DNA of 64,000 nucleotides from Paucisalibacillus globulus (GTDB lineage: Bacteria > Bacillota > Bacilli > Bacillales > Amphibacillaceae). Positions 9,022 through 18,904 of the stretch are shown here, in pieces (within the stretch, counting starts at the first letter, position 1; the number at the start of each line of letters is the position of its first letter). The position numbers and the translations under genes were made by a program. The notes under the pieces are model-generated. The model did not search any database. It saw only the letters and a list, made by a program, of their open reading frames with translations, and had not been told where the DNA came from. The DNA lies in contig NZ_LT855387.1 in NCBI RefSeq assembly GCF_900184735.1, positions 54,998 to 118,997 of the forward strand, read 5' to 3'.

Positions 9022-10500
9022 TTATAGAATTATCGCTATTAATCCACCAGAGCCTTCATTTATAATTCTCTCTAGTGTTTCCTTAAGCTTATAGCGAGCA
9101 TTTTCAGGCATCAGAGAAATCTTAGCTTGAATACCTTCTCTCACTATAGAACTCAGTGATCTACCAAATATGTCAGATTCCCATATAGATAATGGGTCTT
9201 CTTCAAAATCTTGCATTAAGTATCTCACCAATTCTTCACTTTGTTTCTCTGTTCCAATAATTGGAGCAAACTCCGACTCTACCTCTACTTTAATCATATG
9301 AATCGAAGGGGCTACAGCTTTCAGTCTGACTCCAAATCGGGAACCCTGTCGGATTATTTCGGGTTCTTCTAACTCCATATCTTCCAAAGTAGGTGCTGCA
9401 ATACCATATCCAGTTTGCTTTACCATTTGTAAGGCACTTGCAACTTGGTCATATTGCCTCTTTGCATATGAAAAATCCTGCATTAATTCTAATAAGTGAT
9501 CCTTTCCTCTTATCTCTACCCCTACAATTTCCTTTAATACCTGATCATAAAGGTAATCTGGTGCATGTAAATCAATTTCAGCTATACCTTCTCCCATTTC
9601 CATTCCAGAGAGATTCGCTTTGTCAATATAATCATAGTCTGCAAAATTACCTACAATAGTATCTACATCACGCAATCTTTTAATGTCCTTGACTGTTGAC
9701 TGAATTGCTTCCTGGTAGCTTTCTTTCAACCAATGGTTATCGTTAAGTACCATAACCCAGCTAGGAAGATTAACATTAACTTCTAGTACCGGGAACTCAT
9801 ACAATGCTTCTCGTAATACATTGTATACATCATGTTCTGTCATGGATTCTACACTCATTGCTAATACTGGAATATCATATTGTTCCGATAATTCTTGTCT
9901 TAGCAGTTCAGTTTCCTGACTTGTAGGGTGTACCGAATTCACTACCATGATGAAAGGTTTACCAACCTCTTTTAGTTCCTCTATTACCTTGGCCTCTGCT
10001 TCAATGTAATCTCCTCTTGCAATATCACCGAAAGATCCATCCGTTGTAACGACCACACCAATTGTAGAATGTTCTTGAATTACTTTTCTAGTGCCAATTT
10101 CTGCTGCATCATGAAATGGAATTGGTTCTTCATACCAAGGGGTGTTAATCATTCTTGGGCCGTTCTCATCTTCAAATCCTTTTGCACCCTCTACTGCGTA
10201 CCCTACACAGTCCACTAGTCTTATATTGACATCCAAACCTTCTTCAACTTTTACATTAACTGCTTGATTAGGTATAAACTTAGGTTCAGTAGTCATGATG
10301 GTTTTGCCGGCAGCACTTTGAGGTAATTCATCTTGTGCTCTTGCTCTTTCACTCTCTTCTTCAATGTTTGGAAGCACAACTAATTCCATAAATTTTTTTA
10401 TGAATGTTGATTTCCCTGTCCGAACAGCTCCTACAATACCTAGGTATATATCGCCGTTCGTACGTTTTGAAATATCTTTAAAAATATCTACCTTTTTCAA
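9022..10500 (-). CDS. spoIVA: stage IV sporulation protein A, coat basement ATPase
   Basis: Mother-cell protein that polymerises with ATP hydrolysis on the outer forespore membrane to form the basement layer of the spore coat. The 492 residues match the family; a Walker A motif GAVRTGKST lies at 24-32 and the GTPase-like residues VDCVGYAVEGA follow. The TTG start at 10500 is set by GGGAGGGG just upstream. It stands alone: a terminator-like hairpin lies upstream (10761-10794), and a repeat element begins one base after its stop. A sigma-E type promoter is proposed about 60 bp upstream. Confidence 0.98.
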   Translation of the reverse strand: MKKVDIFKDISKRTNGDIYLGIVGAVRTGKSTFIKKFMELVVLPNIEEESERARAQDELPQSAAGKTIMTTEPKFIPNQAVNVKVEEGLDVNIRLVDCVGYAVEGAKGFEDENGPRMINTPWYEEPIPFHDAAEIGTRKVIQEHSTIGVVVTTDGSFGDIARGDYIEAEAKVIEELKEVGKPFIMVVNSVHPTSQETELLRQELSEQYDIPVLAMSVESMTEHDVYNVLREALYEFPVLEVNVNLPSWVMVLNDNHWLKESYQEAIQSTVKDIKRLRDVDTIVGNFADYDYIDKANLSGMEMGEGIAEIDLHAPDYLYDQVLKEIVGVEIRGKDHLLELMQDFSYAKRQYDQVASALQMVKQTGYGIAAPTLEDMELEEPEIIRQGSRFGVRLKAVAPSIHMIKVEVESEFAPIIGTEKQSEELVRYLMQDFEEDPLSIWESDIFGRSLSSIVREGIQAKISLMPENARYKLKETLERIINEGSGGLIAIIL

Positions 10501-10560
10501 ACGATCCCCTCCCGATCACAACAATATTAAATGAACAAACTACGAATAATTGACACTACA

Positions 10561-10590
10561 ATTCTATGATGTTGTCCTATCAAATTATGA
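10561..10590 (-). promoter_or_regulatory. putative sigma-E promoter of spoIVA
   Basis: On the minus strand TCATAATTT is followed after about 13 bases by CATAGAAT, close to the sigma-E pattern (ATA-type -35, CATA-type -10). It lies about 60 bp before the spoIVA start, as expected for a mother-cell gene. The rest of the 309-bp gap (10501-10809) shows only the yphF terminator. Confidence 0.4.
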
Positions 10591-10760
10591 CTTAATATAT
10601 GCAAAAGAATTAAAATAAATGATTATTTCAATTTTCGTAGTCCGGTATTTATTAATCACCCCTTGCTATAGAAAAACTCACAATCACTTTTTACTAGCGA
10701 ATGGGAAGTTTCTCTTATACAGGCGGAAAAGAATTTAATATATTTTCCGTTCTGTCAAAT

Positions 10761-10794
10761 AAAAAACCCCTGCAACAAATATATGCTGCAGGGG
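10761..10794 (-). terminator. Rho-independent terminator after yphF
   Basis: Stem CCCCTGCA / TGCAGGGG with a 12-nt loop. On the minus strand TTTTTTATTT follows directly. It lies 16 bp after the yphF stop and insulates spoIVA. Confidence 0.85.
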
Positions 10795-10809
10795 AATAAT
10801 TATGAGAAA

Positions 10810-11529
10810 TTATTCTGTCATAAAGACCGGTTCATTATCTTTAATCGTTATGGGTAATGAATAGGCCGGTAAGAAGGGGGTATTTTCCGCTAATAGATAA
10901 CGGATATCGTCACCTTCTTTAAAATAATGCTCATATTCTTTTAAAGCACTGTTTAAATCGATACGGTAGTCTACAAAAAGATTACCTTCCGTATCCATAA
11001 TAATTGGAAGTAGCGCCTCTGAATACGGGCTATCTACGACTGGCGGAGCATCTAAACCTATTTTTTCATAGTCTACGCTATATAGATTTGGCCCCACCTT
11101 TTCACCATAAGGTGGGTATAGCTTTTTGTCACGATAAGTATTTATTCTTAGTAAAACATTTCTAAGCTCATCCGTTATTCGTAAATCAATCAATTTTACT
11201 TGTGGTTCTGTCTCAGGGTATAAAATGGCATACTGATAGATTCCACCATTTTCATAAGCATTTCCTGGAACTTCACTTAGAACTCCTTGTTCTTTCAATA
11301 AATTGAAATCAATTAAATATTTTTCAAAGATAGGAGTCTCGTTTGGCTTCGTACGAATAGGTAATAAACCACTCGTACGTTCCTGATATTCCTCTACAGA
11401 AGACTGTACCATATCAAGCTGTGCTTGGTTTGGGGTCTGATTCTTCTTTAGTTCGTTACTTGGATATGCACATCCGCTCATTAGAATTAATAGAACGATT
11501 GCTGTAACTAATATATATGTATGTCTCAT
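10810..11529 (-). CDS. yphF: YphF-like lipoprotein
   Basis: A 239-residue exported protein with a lipoprotein signal: basic N-terminus, hydrophobic stretch 6-17 and lipobox LMSGC with the cysteine at about residue 20. The mature part is hydrophilic and has no motif I recognise. Position between spoIVA and yphE matches B. subtilis yphF, whose function is not established. It follows yphE at an 18-bp gap and is probably co-transcribed with it. Confidence 0.8.
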   Translation of the reverse strand: MRHTYILVTAIVLLILMSGCAYPSNELKKNQTPNQAQLDMVQSSVEEYQERTSGLLPIRTKPNETPIFEKYLIDFNLLKEQGVLSEVPGNAYENGGIYQYAILYPETEPQVKLIDLRITDELRNVLLRINTYRDKKLYPPYGEKVGPNLYSVDYEKIGLDAPPVVDSPYSEALLPIIMDTEGNLFVDYRIDLNSALKEYEHYFKEGDDIRYLLAENTPFLPAYSLPITIKDNEPVFMTE

Positions 11530-11547
11530 ACACTAAACCTCCATAGC

Positions 11548-11745
11548 TTATATAGTTGGTCCGCTGAATACAATATAAAGAATAATAATGCCTCCCAAAA
11601 ACAAGCTAACATATGCTAATAACGAAACAAATACAGAAATTATTCCTTTTAACTTATGTCTGCTTAATAAAATAAGACCAATTGCTACTATCAATAATCC
11701 CATCCCAGCTAGAGAGATCCACATTTTAAGCATTGATTCTGACAT
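11548..11745 (-). CDS. yphE: small membrane protein YphE
   Basis: A 65-residue protein with two hydrophobic segments (about 8-26 and 35-58) and a short basic loop (SRHKLKG) between them. The ATG giving MSESMLKMW is chosen because AGAGGTGA lies just before it; the longer frame adds 13 residues without a ribosome-binding site. An extended -10 promoter candidate lies about 45 bp upstream. Function unknown; named from its place before yphF. Confidence 0.7.
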   Translation of the reverse strand: MSESMLKMWISLAGMGLLIVAIGLILLSRHKLKGIISVFVSLLAYVSLFLGGIIILYIVFSGPTI

Positions 11746-11789
11746 TTTTTCACCTCTAAATCTACTTGTCCATATATTCTGCAACCGTA

Positions 11790-11798
11790 ATTATATCA
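11790..11798 (-). promoter_or_regulatory. extended -10 promoter upstream of yphE
   Basis: The minus strand reads TGATATAAT, a perfect TG-n-TATAAT extended -10 box, 45 bp before the yphE ATG. No convincing -35 is seen. The remaining DNA of this 362-bp gap holds the spoVIF terminator and short direct repeats (see findings). Confidence 0.5.
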
Positions 11799-11967
11799 TA
11801 TTGACTCCAAATCAGCATTTAAAACACGGGGTGTTCCCGGTGAATTTTATTTCATATATTCTATACACAAGGTAAATGTAATTAATTAGAAAATCCAGGG
11901 AGTGTTTGTCCCTTACTCAGGAAGTGAAATCAAAGTGATTCAGGCAAAGTGAATTGGTTAGAAAACT

Positions 11968-12005
11968 CAAAAAATCCAGGATGAAGAGGGGCCTTCTTCA
12001 CCCTG
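11968..12005 (-). terminator. Rho-independent terminator downstream of spoVIF
   Basis: Stem CCAGGATGAAGA against TTCTTCACCCTGG (one mismatch) with a GC-rich loop, followed on the minus strand by ATTTTTT. It lies about 100 bp after the spoVIF stop. Confidence 0.7.
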
Positions 12006-12107
12006 GTTTGACTAAATAACCCTTAGCAGACTCTATCTATGAATGCTTGTGCGTTTTATTTTATGCGAGTAGACACGAGGTTGTATCCTCACCTGCCCAG
12101 CCTGACG

Positions 12108-12368
12108 TTATTTTTTAAATAACTGACTCAGCGAGTTAAGATCTGTTGGAACTTTATTTCCAGTAATGGACTTAACTAATCTGTCTTCTTTCTCTTTAGA
12201 AAGAGGTTTATTAGCCATTTTAGCTAATTGCCTAACCAGCCTTCGAACGGTTTTTTCATCCGAGAAATCGGCATTCTTTACTGAATCAGCAACTTTATAT
12301 ATTTCGCTAGGACTAATTCCTGCACCTTGCTGGATTTTGTCAAATGGATTATTACTTTTATTGCTCAC
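12108..12368 (-). CDS. spoVIF: stage VI sporulation protein F-like
   Basis: An 86-residue protein resembling the SpoVIF family: NPFDKIQQGAGISPSEIYK, KNADFSDEKTVRRLVRQLAK and a basic C-terminal half. In B. subtilis SpoVIF (YjcC) is a late mother-cell factor needed for coat assembly. GTG start at 12368, preceded by AAGGAGG. It follows gpsA by 63 bp on the same strand. B. subtilis spoVIF lies elsewhere, so this copy could be a paralogue; the family call is fairly firm, the exact role is not. Confidence 0.75.
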   Translation of the reverse strand: MSNKSNNPFDKIQQGAGISPSEIYKVADSVKNADFSDEKTVRRLVRQLAKMANKPLSKEKEDRLVKSITGNKVPTDLNSLSQLFKK

Positions 12369-12431
12369 ACGCTCGCCTCCTTGCTGCTATATTACTTCAA
12401 CATAGTATATGCAAGGAATATTTGCTTTGTG

Positions 12432-13469
12432 TTAGCGAGCGTATCTGTTCTTCAATAAAGAGGCTAAATCATCCATTTCCTCGCGTTTATCACGATTCAT
12501 CAACTGCTCCACAACTTCTTTTGGCTTCTTATTATGATGAACAATATCGTAAATTCCAGTTGTAATAGGCATGTCTATATTCTGTTCTTTTGCAAATTGG
12601 TAAGCCGCTTCTGCTGTCCGTACTCCTTCCACAACCATTCCCATTTGCTCAAGTACCTCCTCTAAATCTCTTCCCTTTCCTAAAAGGTTACCCGCTCGCC
12701 AGTTACGGCTATGTACGCTTGTACATGTCACGATTAGGTCACCAACACCAGGTAAACCAAGGAAACTTAAAGGATTCGCACCAAGAAATGTTCCAAGCCT
12801 TGTGATTTCAGCTAACCCTCTAGTAATAAGAGCAGCTTTAGCATTATCGCCAAATCCAAGTCCGTCAGAAATTCCTGCTCCTAACGCAATAATATTTTTT
12901 AAAGCACCACCTAGCTCAATTCCAATAACATCACTACTTGTATAAACACGAAAAACCTCATTAAAAAATAGGTCCTGAGACTCTTTAGCATTTTGTTCGT
13001 TAATAGACGCAACCGTAACAGTAGTCGGTTGCCTTTGAGCTACTTCTTCTGCATGACTTGGGCCAGAAAGGACGACAATATCCTCATAATTAACATTCAC
13101 TAATTCTTCATCAATCATATGTGAGACTCTCTTTAAGGTACCAGGCTCGATACCTTTTGTCGCATGTATGATAATCGGGTTGTGTTTTAGAATTCCATTA
13201 AGGTCTCGACATACATCTCTAATCGCCTTGGTTGGCACTACAAGCAGGATAAAATCAACACCATGAATGGCTTTTTCCATTTCGTGGAATGCCTGTATTT
13301 TATCAGGAATCATAATTTCTAAATAATGTTCATTTTTATGAGTTGAATTGATTGTATCTGCCTGCTCTTTACGATGTGTCCACAGGCGAACATCATGCCC
13401 ATTATCAGCTAATACAATACTTAAAGCGGTTCCCCAACTACCTGCACCTAATACAGCTACTTTTTTCAA
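12432..13469 (-). CDS. gpsA: glycerol-3-phosphate dehydrogenase [NAD(P)+]
   Basis: Reduces dihydroxyacetone phosphate to sn-glycerol-3-phosphate for phospholipid synthesis. The N-terminal Rossmann motif GAGSWGTALS follows a start at TTG 13469, set by the GGGGGGAG site seven bases upstream; a longer frame would overlap der but has no ribosome-binding site. The C-terminal substrate domain has ELGGALKNIIALGAGISDGLG with the catalytic lysine. 345 residues, the family length. It follows der by 13 bp, so they are probably one operon. Confidence 0.97.
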   Translation of the reverse strand: MKKVAVLGAGSWGTALSIVLADNGHDVRLWTHRKEQADTINSTHKNEHYLEIMIPDKIQAFHEMEKAIHGVDFILLVVPTKAIRDVCRDLNGILKHNPIIIHATKGIEPGTLKRVSHMIDEELVNVNYEDIVVLSGPSHAEEVAQRQPTTVTVASINEQNAKESQDLFFNEVFRVYTSSDVIGIELGGALKNIIALGAGISDGLGFGDNAKAALITRGLAEITRLGTFLGANPLSFLGLPGVGDLIVTCTSVHSRNWRAGNLLGKGRDLEEVLEQMGMVVEGVRTAEAAYQFAKEQNIDMPITTGIYDIVHHNKKPKEVVEQLMNRDKREEMDDLASLLKNRYAR

Positions 13470-13482
13470 AATGTACTCCCCC

Positions 13483-14793
13483 CTATGTTCGTTTTCGTGC
13501 AATTATCTTTATCGGTGTTCCATCAAATTCAAACGCATCTCTTATTTTGTTTTCAAGGAAACGTTTATACGAAAAGTGCATTAATTCCGGGTCATTTACA
13601 AAAATAACAAATGCTGGCGGCTTAACCGCCACTTGTGTCGCATATAACACCTTTAGTCTTTGTCCTTTTACAGTAGGAGTAGGATTCATTGCAATGGCAT
13701 CCATAATTACATCATTTAGTACATTGGTAGCAATTCTCTTTGAATGATTTTCACTAGCAATTTTCACCATCGGTAGTAATGTATGCAAACGTTTTTTGGT
13801 TTTTGCTGATAAGAATACGACTGGAGCGTAATCTAGGAATTGAAAATGCGCTCTTATCTTTTCTTCATATTCTTTCATTGTCTTTTCATCAGTTTCTACT
13901 GTATCCCATTTATTTACAACGATGACGATTCCACGTCCTGCATCATGTGCGTATCCAGCAATTTTTTTATCTTGTTCTCTAATTCCCGTATCTGCATCAA
14001 TTAAAACTAAAACAACATCAGAACGTTCTATCGCTCTTAGTGCACGTAACACACTATATTTCTCAGTTGATTCATATACTTTCCCACGTTTTCGCATACC
14101 TGCAGTATCAATGATTACATAATCCTGATCATCCTTATGTAATTTAGTATCTATTGCATCACGTGTAGTACCTTCTATGTCACTAACAATGACACGTTCT
14201 TCATTTAGTAAAGCATTAACCAAAGATGATTTCCCAACATTTGGCCTACCAATTAAGCTAAAATAAATAGTGTCTTCGTCTTTTTCTTCTTGTATTAGTT
14301 CAGGAAAATGACCTACCACTTCATCTAATAAATCTCCAAGTCCCAGTCCATGTGCACCAGAGATTGGAAAAGGTTCTCCAAAACCTAAAGAATAATATTC
14401 ATAAATCTCATCTCGCATTTCTGGATTATCAACTTTGTTTACTGCGAGTACAATTGGTTTATTAGATTTAAATAATAGCTTGGCTACTTCCTCATCTGCT
14501 GCAGTAATACCTTCTTTTGCATTGACAATAAAAACAATAACATCCGCTTCATCAATTGCTATTTCTGCTTGTTGACGCATTTGAATCAGTAGCGGCTCAT
14601 CTCCAATTTCAATACCACCAGTATCAATTAGGTCAAATTTAGTATTAAGCCACTCCGCCTGTGAGTAAATCCGATCTCTGGTTACACCAGGAATATCTTC
14701 AACAATTGAAATTCTTTCTCCAACAAGTCTATTAAAAATGGTAGATTTACCAACATTTGGTCGGCCTACTATGGCGACAACTGCTTTCCTCAT
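13483..14793 (-). CDS. der: ribosome-assembly GTPase Der (EngA)
   Basis: Essential GTPase acting in 50S subunit maturation. Tandem G domains are seen: GRPNVGKST at 10-18 and GRPNVGKSS near 180, each with its DTAG/DTGG switch II and NKVD or NKWD specificity motif, followed by a KH-like C-terminal domain ending [10 protein letters not shown]. The ATG at 14793 gives the family start [10 protein letters not shown]; an ATG four codons upstream falls directly on the AGAGG site. It is upstream of gpsA, as in B. subtilis. Confidence 0.97.
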   Translation of the reverse strand: MRKAVVAIVGRPNVGKSTIFNRLVGERISIVEDIPGVTRDRIYSQAEWLNTKFDLIDTGGIEIGDEPLLIQMRQQAEIAIDEADVIVFIVNAKEGITAADEEVAKLLFKSNKPIVLAVNKVDNPEMRDEIYEYYSLGFGEPFPISGAHGLGLGDLLDEVVGHFPELIQEEKDEDTIYFSLIGRPNVGKSSLVNALLNEERVIVSDIEGTTRDAIDTKLHKDDQDYVIIDTAGMRKRGKVYESTEKYSVLRALRAIERSDVVLVLIDADTGIREQDKKIAGYAHDAGRGIVIVVNKWDTVETDEKTMKEYEEKIRAHFQFLDYAPVVFLSAKTKKRLHTLLPMVKIASENHSKRIATNVLNDVIMDAIAMNPTPTVKGQRLKVLYATQVAVKPPAFVIFVNDPELMHFSYKRFLENKIRDAFEFDGTPIKIIARKRT

Positions 14794-14982
14794 CGAAAGG
14801 AACATCCTCTCTTACATTCATTTGTGTAATTCTTCATAAGTATTATTAAATTATGATGCGAACTAAAAACCGTAACATTAGTAAGCGCATTCAGGTCATG
14901 TAGCTGTTCAGAAGGCTAATGACCACAACGAGAATTTAATAACTTTATCTATTCTAGCAAAAGATACCATTCTTAACAATTA

Positions 14983-15168
14983 TTAATGTTTTACGATGAT
15001 AAATAGTTCATCACTTAAAGCATGTGCAATACCATCGGTAATTGCCTCTAAATTAGCAGCAGTTTTATGTAACTCATCCATATTCTCGCAAATAAAAATA
15101 GGCGCACCACCCGACACCTTTGCTTTATTCATCGTAATAATTGCTAAGACTGCCTTTTCTATTACCAT
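14983..15168 (-). CDS. small capping-subunit partner of the YIEGIA protein
   Basis: A 61-residue soluble protein (MVIEKAVLAIITMNKAKVSG, later GAPIFICENMDELHKTAANL) starting two bases after the YIEGIA gene ends. Its place and length fit the annotated family 'capping complex subunit for YIEGIA'. I know no experimentally shown function. The tight linkage implies joint expression and probably a physical partnership with the upstream membrane protein. Confidence 0.65.
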   Translation of the reverse strand: MVIEKAVLAIITMNKAKVSGGAPIFICENMDELHKTAANLEAITDGIAHALSDELFIIVKH

Positions 15169-15170
15169 AA

Positions 15171-16061
15171 TTAGTTTACCTCCCTATTACGAGTATTCGA
15201 TTTAGAAGGCATTCGGATTGCCGTTTCAAGAACTGGAACAGCACCAATTATTTTCATTGCTTTATCTTTATCTCTAATTTGAGGTAATATAAATACTCCA
15301 ATTCTTCCATCATCTAAATCTCGTTTAATAAGCGGTACTAATGCTGGTGTTCCTGAATCTCTGAAAACACCTAATGATACTGAGACATCATGCAATATTG
15401 CTTGCCTCTGCCCTAAGTGAGCAATAGTATTTACAACATTTATATTTTTAGGAGTTAATACAAATCCCATTCCATATTTTAATATCTCCTCTTGTCTTTC
15501 TGGAAGTCCGATATTCATTATATAAATATTGTCTACATATAATCCAGCGCCATCGAAATGTGGAGGAGCATATTCAATTTCAACAAGATCTCGGATCGTA
15601 CTACCACTTTGTAGCACCTTACTTATTATCAAACAAATAAATGCTCCAATTATTGCTATGTAAACGTTCCAGATTAAATAAAATAATGTTCCGACAAAAG
15701 CCGTTAGAATGACTAGATAATTTCTACTTTCAAAAGAAATCGCTATACCTTCAATATATGCTTTTCCTCTAGACACAAGTTCGTAGTCATCAATTTCTGA
15801 TAATGTATTCCGTTCCATATTTCTTACCTCTCGAAATTGTGTAGCTGCAACAGTCAAAAATGTAACTGCCGTAAAGTTCATTTCCATAATTGCAGGAACC
15901 GCAACAGCACCCAGGGAAGCGGCAATAAATCCTAAAGCTACATGTATAATCTTACCATGTAGATATGTTGGGTATTGTCTATAATCTGTCCGGAGCATAA
16001 TCATCCTTGCAATAGTACCTACTACTACTCCAAAAACTATTGGCATTGTATATTCATTCAT
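15171..16061 (-). CDS. YIEGIA-domain membrane protein
   Basis: A 296-residue protein with hydrophobic N-terminal segments (about 7-20 and 40-60), a further membrane pair around 112-150, and a soluble C-terminal part. The family motif YIEGIA occurs at 102-107 (GKAYIEGIAISFE). Its place between yphA and der corresponds to B. subtilis yphB (seaA), which has been linked to spore envelope assembly; orthology is inferred from position. It is immediately followed by its small partner gene. Confidence 0.75.
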   Translation of the reverse strand: MNEYTMPIVFGVVVGTIARMIMLRTDYRQYPTYLHGKIIHVALGFIAASLGAVAVPAIMEMNFTAVTFLTVAATQFREVRNMERNTLSEIDDYELVSRGKAYIEGIAISFESRNYLVILTAFVGTLFYLIWNVYIAIIGAFICLIISKVLQSGSTIRDLVEIEYAPPHFDGAGLYVDNIYIMNIGLPERQEEILKYGMGFVLTPKNINVVNTIAHLGQRQAILHDVSVSLGVFRDSGTPALVPLIKRDLDDGRIGVFILPQIRDKDKAMKIIGAVPVLETAIRMPSKSNTRNREVN

Positions 16062-16104
16062 TTAGACACCTCATATGTTTTGTTTTACTATAATTTTCTA
16101 ATAC

Positions 16105-16686
16105 CTACACGTTATTGATTTTAAAAGACAGCATTACTCTATCTTTTACCTGTCTTAATACTTCTATTGAAATTAATAAAAATATATTTATGAATAGTGT
16201 ATCCAAAAAGTTACGATCTCCTATGGTTTGTGTTATGGAATAATTAATTAACAGTAAATTATATAAAAATTCCCCACTACATAATCCAATAATGCTAATG
16301 GTTATTCTATTAATAAATTGTTTGTTAACAAATATCGTTAATATCATACAAATCAATGGAATGATAACTAATCTTGGCATAAAAACCCATACAGGGGCGT
16401 TTGTCTCCCAGATTAACAAACTCGTAAAACCAATCATAATAGTAATTGCAGAAAATATTTGTAACCCCTTCTGCTTTAATCTTGCAAGGAGGACAAAACC
16501 TCCAATTACAACGGCTAAATAAGATATAGAAAATTCAAAATCAGCAATTGAAATATAGAAATTGGAAACAATAATGGTTAATAATATCCATATCGCTAAT
16601 ACCGTTCTTGATTTGTCCTTTGGTAATATAAACGTAACCATCGCCCATAGTAACCAAGAGACCCAATAAAAATAAATTCCAGACAT
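16105..16686 (-). CDS. yphA: YphA-like multi-pass membrane protein
   Basis: 193 residues, nearly all hydrophobic, with about six to seven membrane segments and a short cytoplasmic tail (QVKDRVMLSFKINNV). AGGTGAGC precedes the ATG. Length and place between the S1-domain gene and the YIEGIA gene match B. subtilis yphA, which is of unknown function. Probably first gene of the yphA-YIEGIA-capping unit (43-bp gap). Confidence 0.7.
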   Translation of the reverse strand: MSGIYFYWVSWLLWAMVTFILPKDKSRTVLAIWILLTIIVSNFYISIADFEFSISYLAVVIGGFVLLARLKQKGLQIFSAITIMIGFTSLLIWETNAPVWVFMPRLVIIPLICMILTIFVNKQFINRITISIIGLCSGEFLYNLLLINYSITQTIGDRNFLDTLFINIFLLISIEVLRQVKDRVMLSFKINNV

Positions 16687-16738
16687 TGTTGCTCACCTAC
16701 CATCTTATATTATTGCTATGATATTGCTTTTTTAAACT

Positions 16739-16772
16739 AAAAAACCCCCTCTCTTAAACAGAAAGGGGGTTC
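16739..16772 (-). terminator. Rho-independent terminator after the S1-domain gene
   Basis: Stem AACCCCCT with its complement AGGGGGTT around an A-rich loop, followed by TTTTTTAGTTT on the minus strand, 18 bp after the stop. Confidence 0.85.
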
Positions 16773-16790
16773 CTAGTAAATATCCAATTA

Positions 16791-17924
16791 TTATTGCTTA
16801 AATTTATTCAGTTTATCACCAATTAAGTCGCCTAGATGGAAACTAGATTGTTCCTCATCTCTTTGGTATTGTTTATATTCTTTTGCTTCCTCTTCAGCCT
16901 CTAATTCTCTGATACTTAATGACATTCTTTCTTCGGACTCATTAATATCTAGTACTTTGACTTTTACTTTTTGACCAACTTCTAGTACTTCGTGAGGGGT
17001 ACCGATATGGCGATTAGCAATTTGTGAGATATGTACTAGTCCCTCTACACCAGGTAGTACTTCTACGAATGCACCAAAATTCACTAATCGTTTTACTGTA
17101 CCTTCCACTGCTTGCCCAGGTTTTAGTTGCTCTTCGACATTTTCCCATGGCCCAGGCAATACTTTTTTTCTAGATAATGCAATACGTTCATTGTCACGGT
17201 CAACTGAAAGAACTTCAACTTTAACTTTATCTCCTTCAGCAACTACTTCTGAAGCATTGCTAACGTGATCATGTGATAGTTGAGAAATATGTACTAATCC
17301 ATCAACTCCACCCAAATCAACAAATACACCAAAATCAGTTATACGTTGAACAGTACCTTCAATTACTTGTCCTTCTTCAATCGATTGTAATAATTGGGAC
17401 TTTTTGTTTGCTTGCTCTTCTTCTACAATGGCACGATGCGAAAGTATAACACGATTTTGTTCCCGGTCTAATTCAACAATTTTAGCAGAAAGAATACGGT
17501 CTTGGTATTCGGAAAAGTCATCCACATAATGGGCCTCTACTAATGATGCCGGCATAAAACCTCGAACACCAATATCAGCAACTAATCCTCCTTTAACTAC
17601 TTCCTTAATCTGAACATCAAAAACCTCGCCAGATTGGAATTTTGATTCTAATTCTTCCCAGGCAAGCTCGGAATCAATAACTTTCTTAGATAGGATTACC
17701 TCATCATCTTCTATTTTCTTGATTGCCAAAGAGAGTTTGTCACCTTCTTTAACTACTTCATTTGGGGTTTCAATATGCAAATTCGACAATTCACTAATTG
17801 GAATAATACCTTCTGTTTTATAGCCAAAATCAACAAGTACATGTTTATCCTCAACTTTTACGACCGTTCCAGATACCTTATCCCCAACATGCAAGTTTAA
17901 ATTTTCTTGATTTGTTTCACTCAT
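16791..17924 (-). CDS. ypfD: S1 RNA-binding domain protein (RpsA-like YpfD)
   Basis: A 377-residue protein with four S1 domains (about 13-85, 98-170, 185-255, 270-342), each marked by a start such as GDKVSGTVVKVEDKHVLVD or GQVIEGTVQRITDFGVFVDL. Low-GC Gram-positive bacteria have this four-domain form in place of the six-domain proteobacterial ribosomal S1, and its ribosomal role is doubtful. The C-terminal tail (QRDEEQSSFHLGDLIGDKL) is acidic. It lies downstream of cmk with a 245-bp AT-rich gap that may hold a promoter. Confidence 0.92.
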   Translation of the reverse strand: MSETNQENLNLHVGDKVSGTVVKVEDKHVLVDFGYKTEGIIPISELSNLHIETPNEVVKEGDKLSLAIKKIEDDEVILSKKVIDSELAWEELESKFQSGEVFDVQIKEVVKGGLVADIGVRGFMPASLVEAHYVDDFSEYQDRILSAKIVELDREQNRVILSHRAIVEEEQANKKSQLLQSIEEGQVIEGTVQRITDFGVFVDLGGVDGLVHISQLSHDHVSNASEVVAEGDKVKVEVLSVDRDNERIALSRKKVLPGPWENVEEQLKPGQAVEGTVKRLVNFGAFVEVLPGVEGLVHISQIANRHIGTPHEVLEVGQKVKVKVLDINESEERMSLSIRELEAEEEAKEYKQYQRDEEQSSFHLGDLIGDKLNKFKQ

Positions 17925-18169
17925 TTCTATTCCTCCTTAACCAAAAAAACAAAATAGCAAAAAATAAAAACTAATCGTTTTTATTTTTTTGCGGAAACCT
18001 TTAGTTAAACACATGTAAAAACGGAAATTTTTTATATGTTTGATCCGTCTACTAAATTCAGAAAAAACTCTCTTTTTATAACTTCTAATATTTACAAATA
18101 TTTGTCAAGTAATTATTACTATAAAATTACTGTAACAAATGAAAAAATCTATTTCTTATACTACTAAGA

Positions 18170-18841
18170 TTAGTTAAATTTATTCACTTCAGCGAGTATT
18201 CGATTTGCAACTCCCTCAATGGAAAGAGATGTAGTATCAATTTCAATAGCATCATCCGCTTTAACTAGAGGAGAAGCAGCTCTCTCTGAATCAATATGGT
18301 CTCGTTTTTCAATTTCTTTTTTCAATTCTTCTAAATTTGATGGAAAACCTTTATTTATATTTTCTGCATGTCTTCTTTTTGCTCTTTCTTCAACTGATGC
18401 TACAAGAAAAATCTTCACTTCTGCATCCGGGATGACTTTGGTACCAATGTCACGTCCGTCCATCACGACTCCACGTTTATCGGCCAATTTTTGTTGTCTA
18501 CCTACCATATCAGCTCTTACTTTTGGATGTTGCGCTACATAAGAGACATTATTTGTCACTTCTTTAGAACGTATTTTCAAGGTTACATCTTCATTGTCGA
18601 GTAAAACACGTTGTCCTTCTTCACTTTGAATTAAAGTAATCTCTGTCGATTCTAGTAAATTTACTAGTTCTTCTTCATCGTTAACATCTATCATTTTCTC
18701 CAAAGCTTTTAAAGTAATAGCACGGTACATTGCACCAGTATCAATGTAGATGTAATGTAATTTATTCGCTACAATTTTTGCTACTGTGCTCTTACCAGCT
18801 GCAGCCGGGCCATCAATAGCTATAGCAATCTTATTTGTCAT
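18170..18841 (-). CDS. cmk: cytidylate kinase
   Basis: Phosphorylates CMP and dCMP with ATP. The P-loop [10 protein letters not shown] lies at 10-19, followed by [12 protein letters not shown], the nucleotide-monophosphate site [20 protein letters not shown] and RKR-type lid residues. 223 residues, the usual length. Between the PilZ gene and the S1-domain gene, as in B. subtilis. Confidence 0.97.
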   Translation of the reverse strand: MTNKIAIAIDGPAAAGKSTVAKIVANKLHYIYIDTGAMYRAITLKALEKMIDVNDEEELVNLLESTEITLIQSEEGQRVLLDNEDVTLKIRSKEVTNNVSYVAQHPKVRADMVGRQQKLADKRGVVMDGRDIGTKVIPDAEVKIFLVASVEERAKRRHAENINKGFPSNLEELKKEIEKRDHIDSERAASPLVKADDAIEIDTTSLSIEGVANRILAEVNKFN

Positions 18842-18904
18842 TTAGTAAATCTTCCTCTCATTGTCAATCCAACTTGCTTTAATATAATACCATTTTTACC
18901 TTTA

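Noticed and set aside
10595..10760. Small gene between spoIVA and yphF
   Set aside because: No frame with a start, ribosome-binding site and reasonable composition could be found on either strand.
13352..13747. 131-codon plus-strand open frame over the gpsA-der junction
   Set aside because: Antisense shadow of two well-supported genes, with no ribosome-binding site.
17925..18169. Leader or riboswitch between cmk and the S1-domain gene
   Set aside because: The 245 bp are very AT-rich; a TTGACA box is present but I found no -10 at proper spacing and no known aptamer motif.
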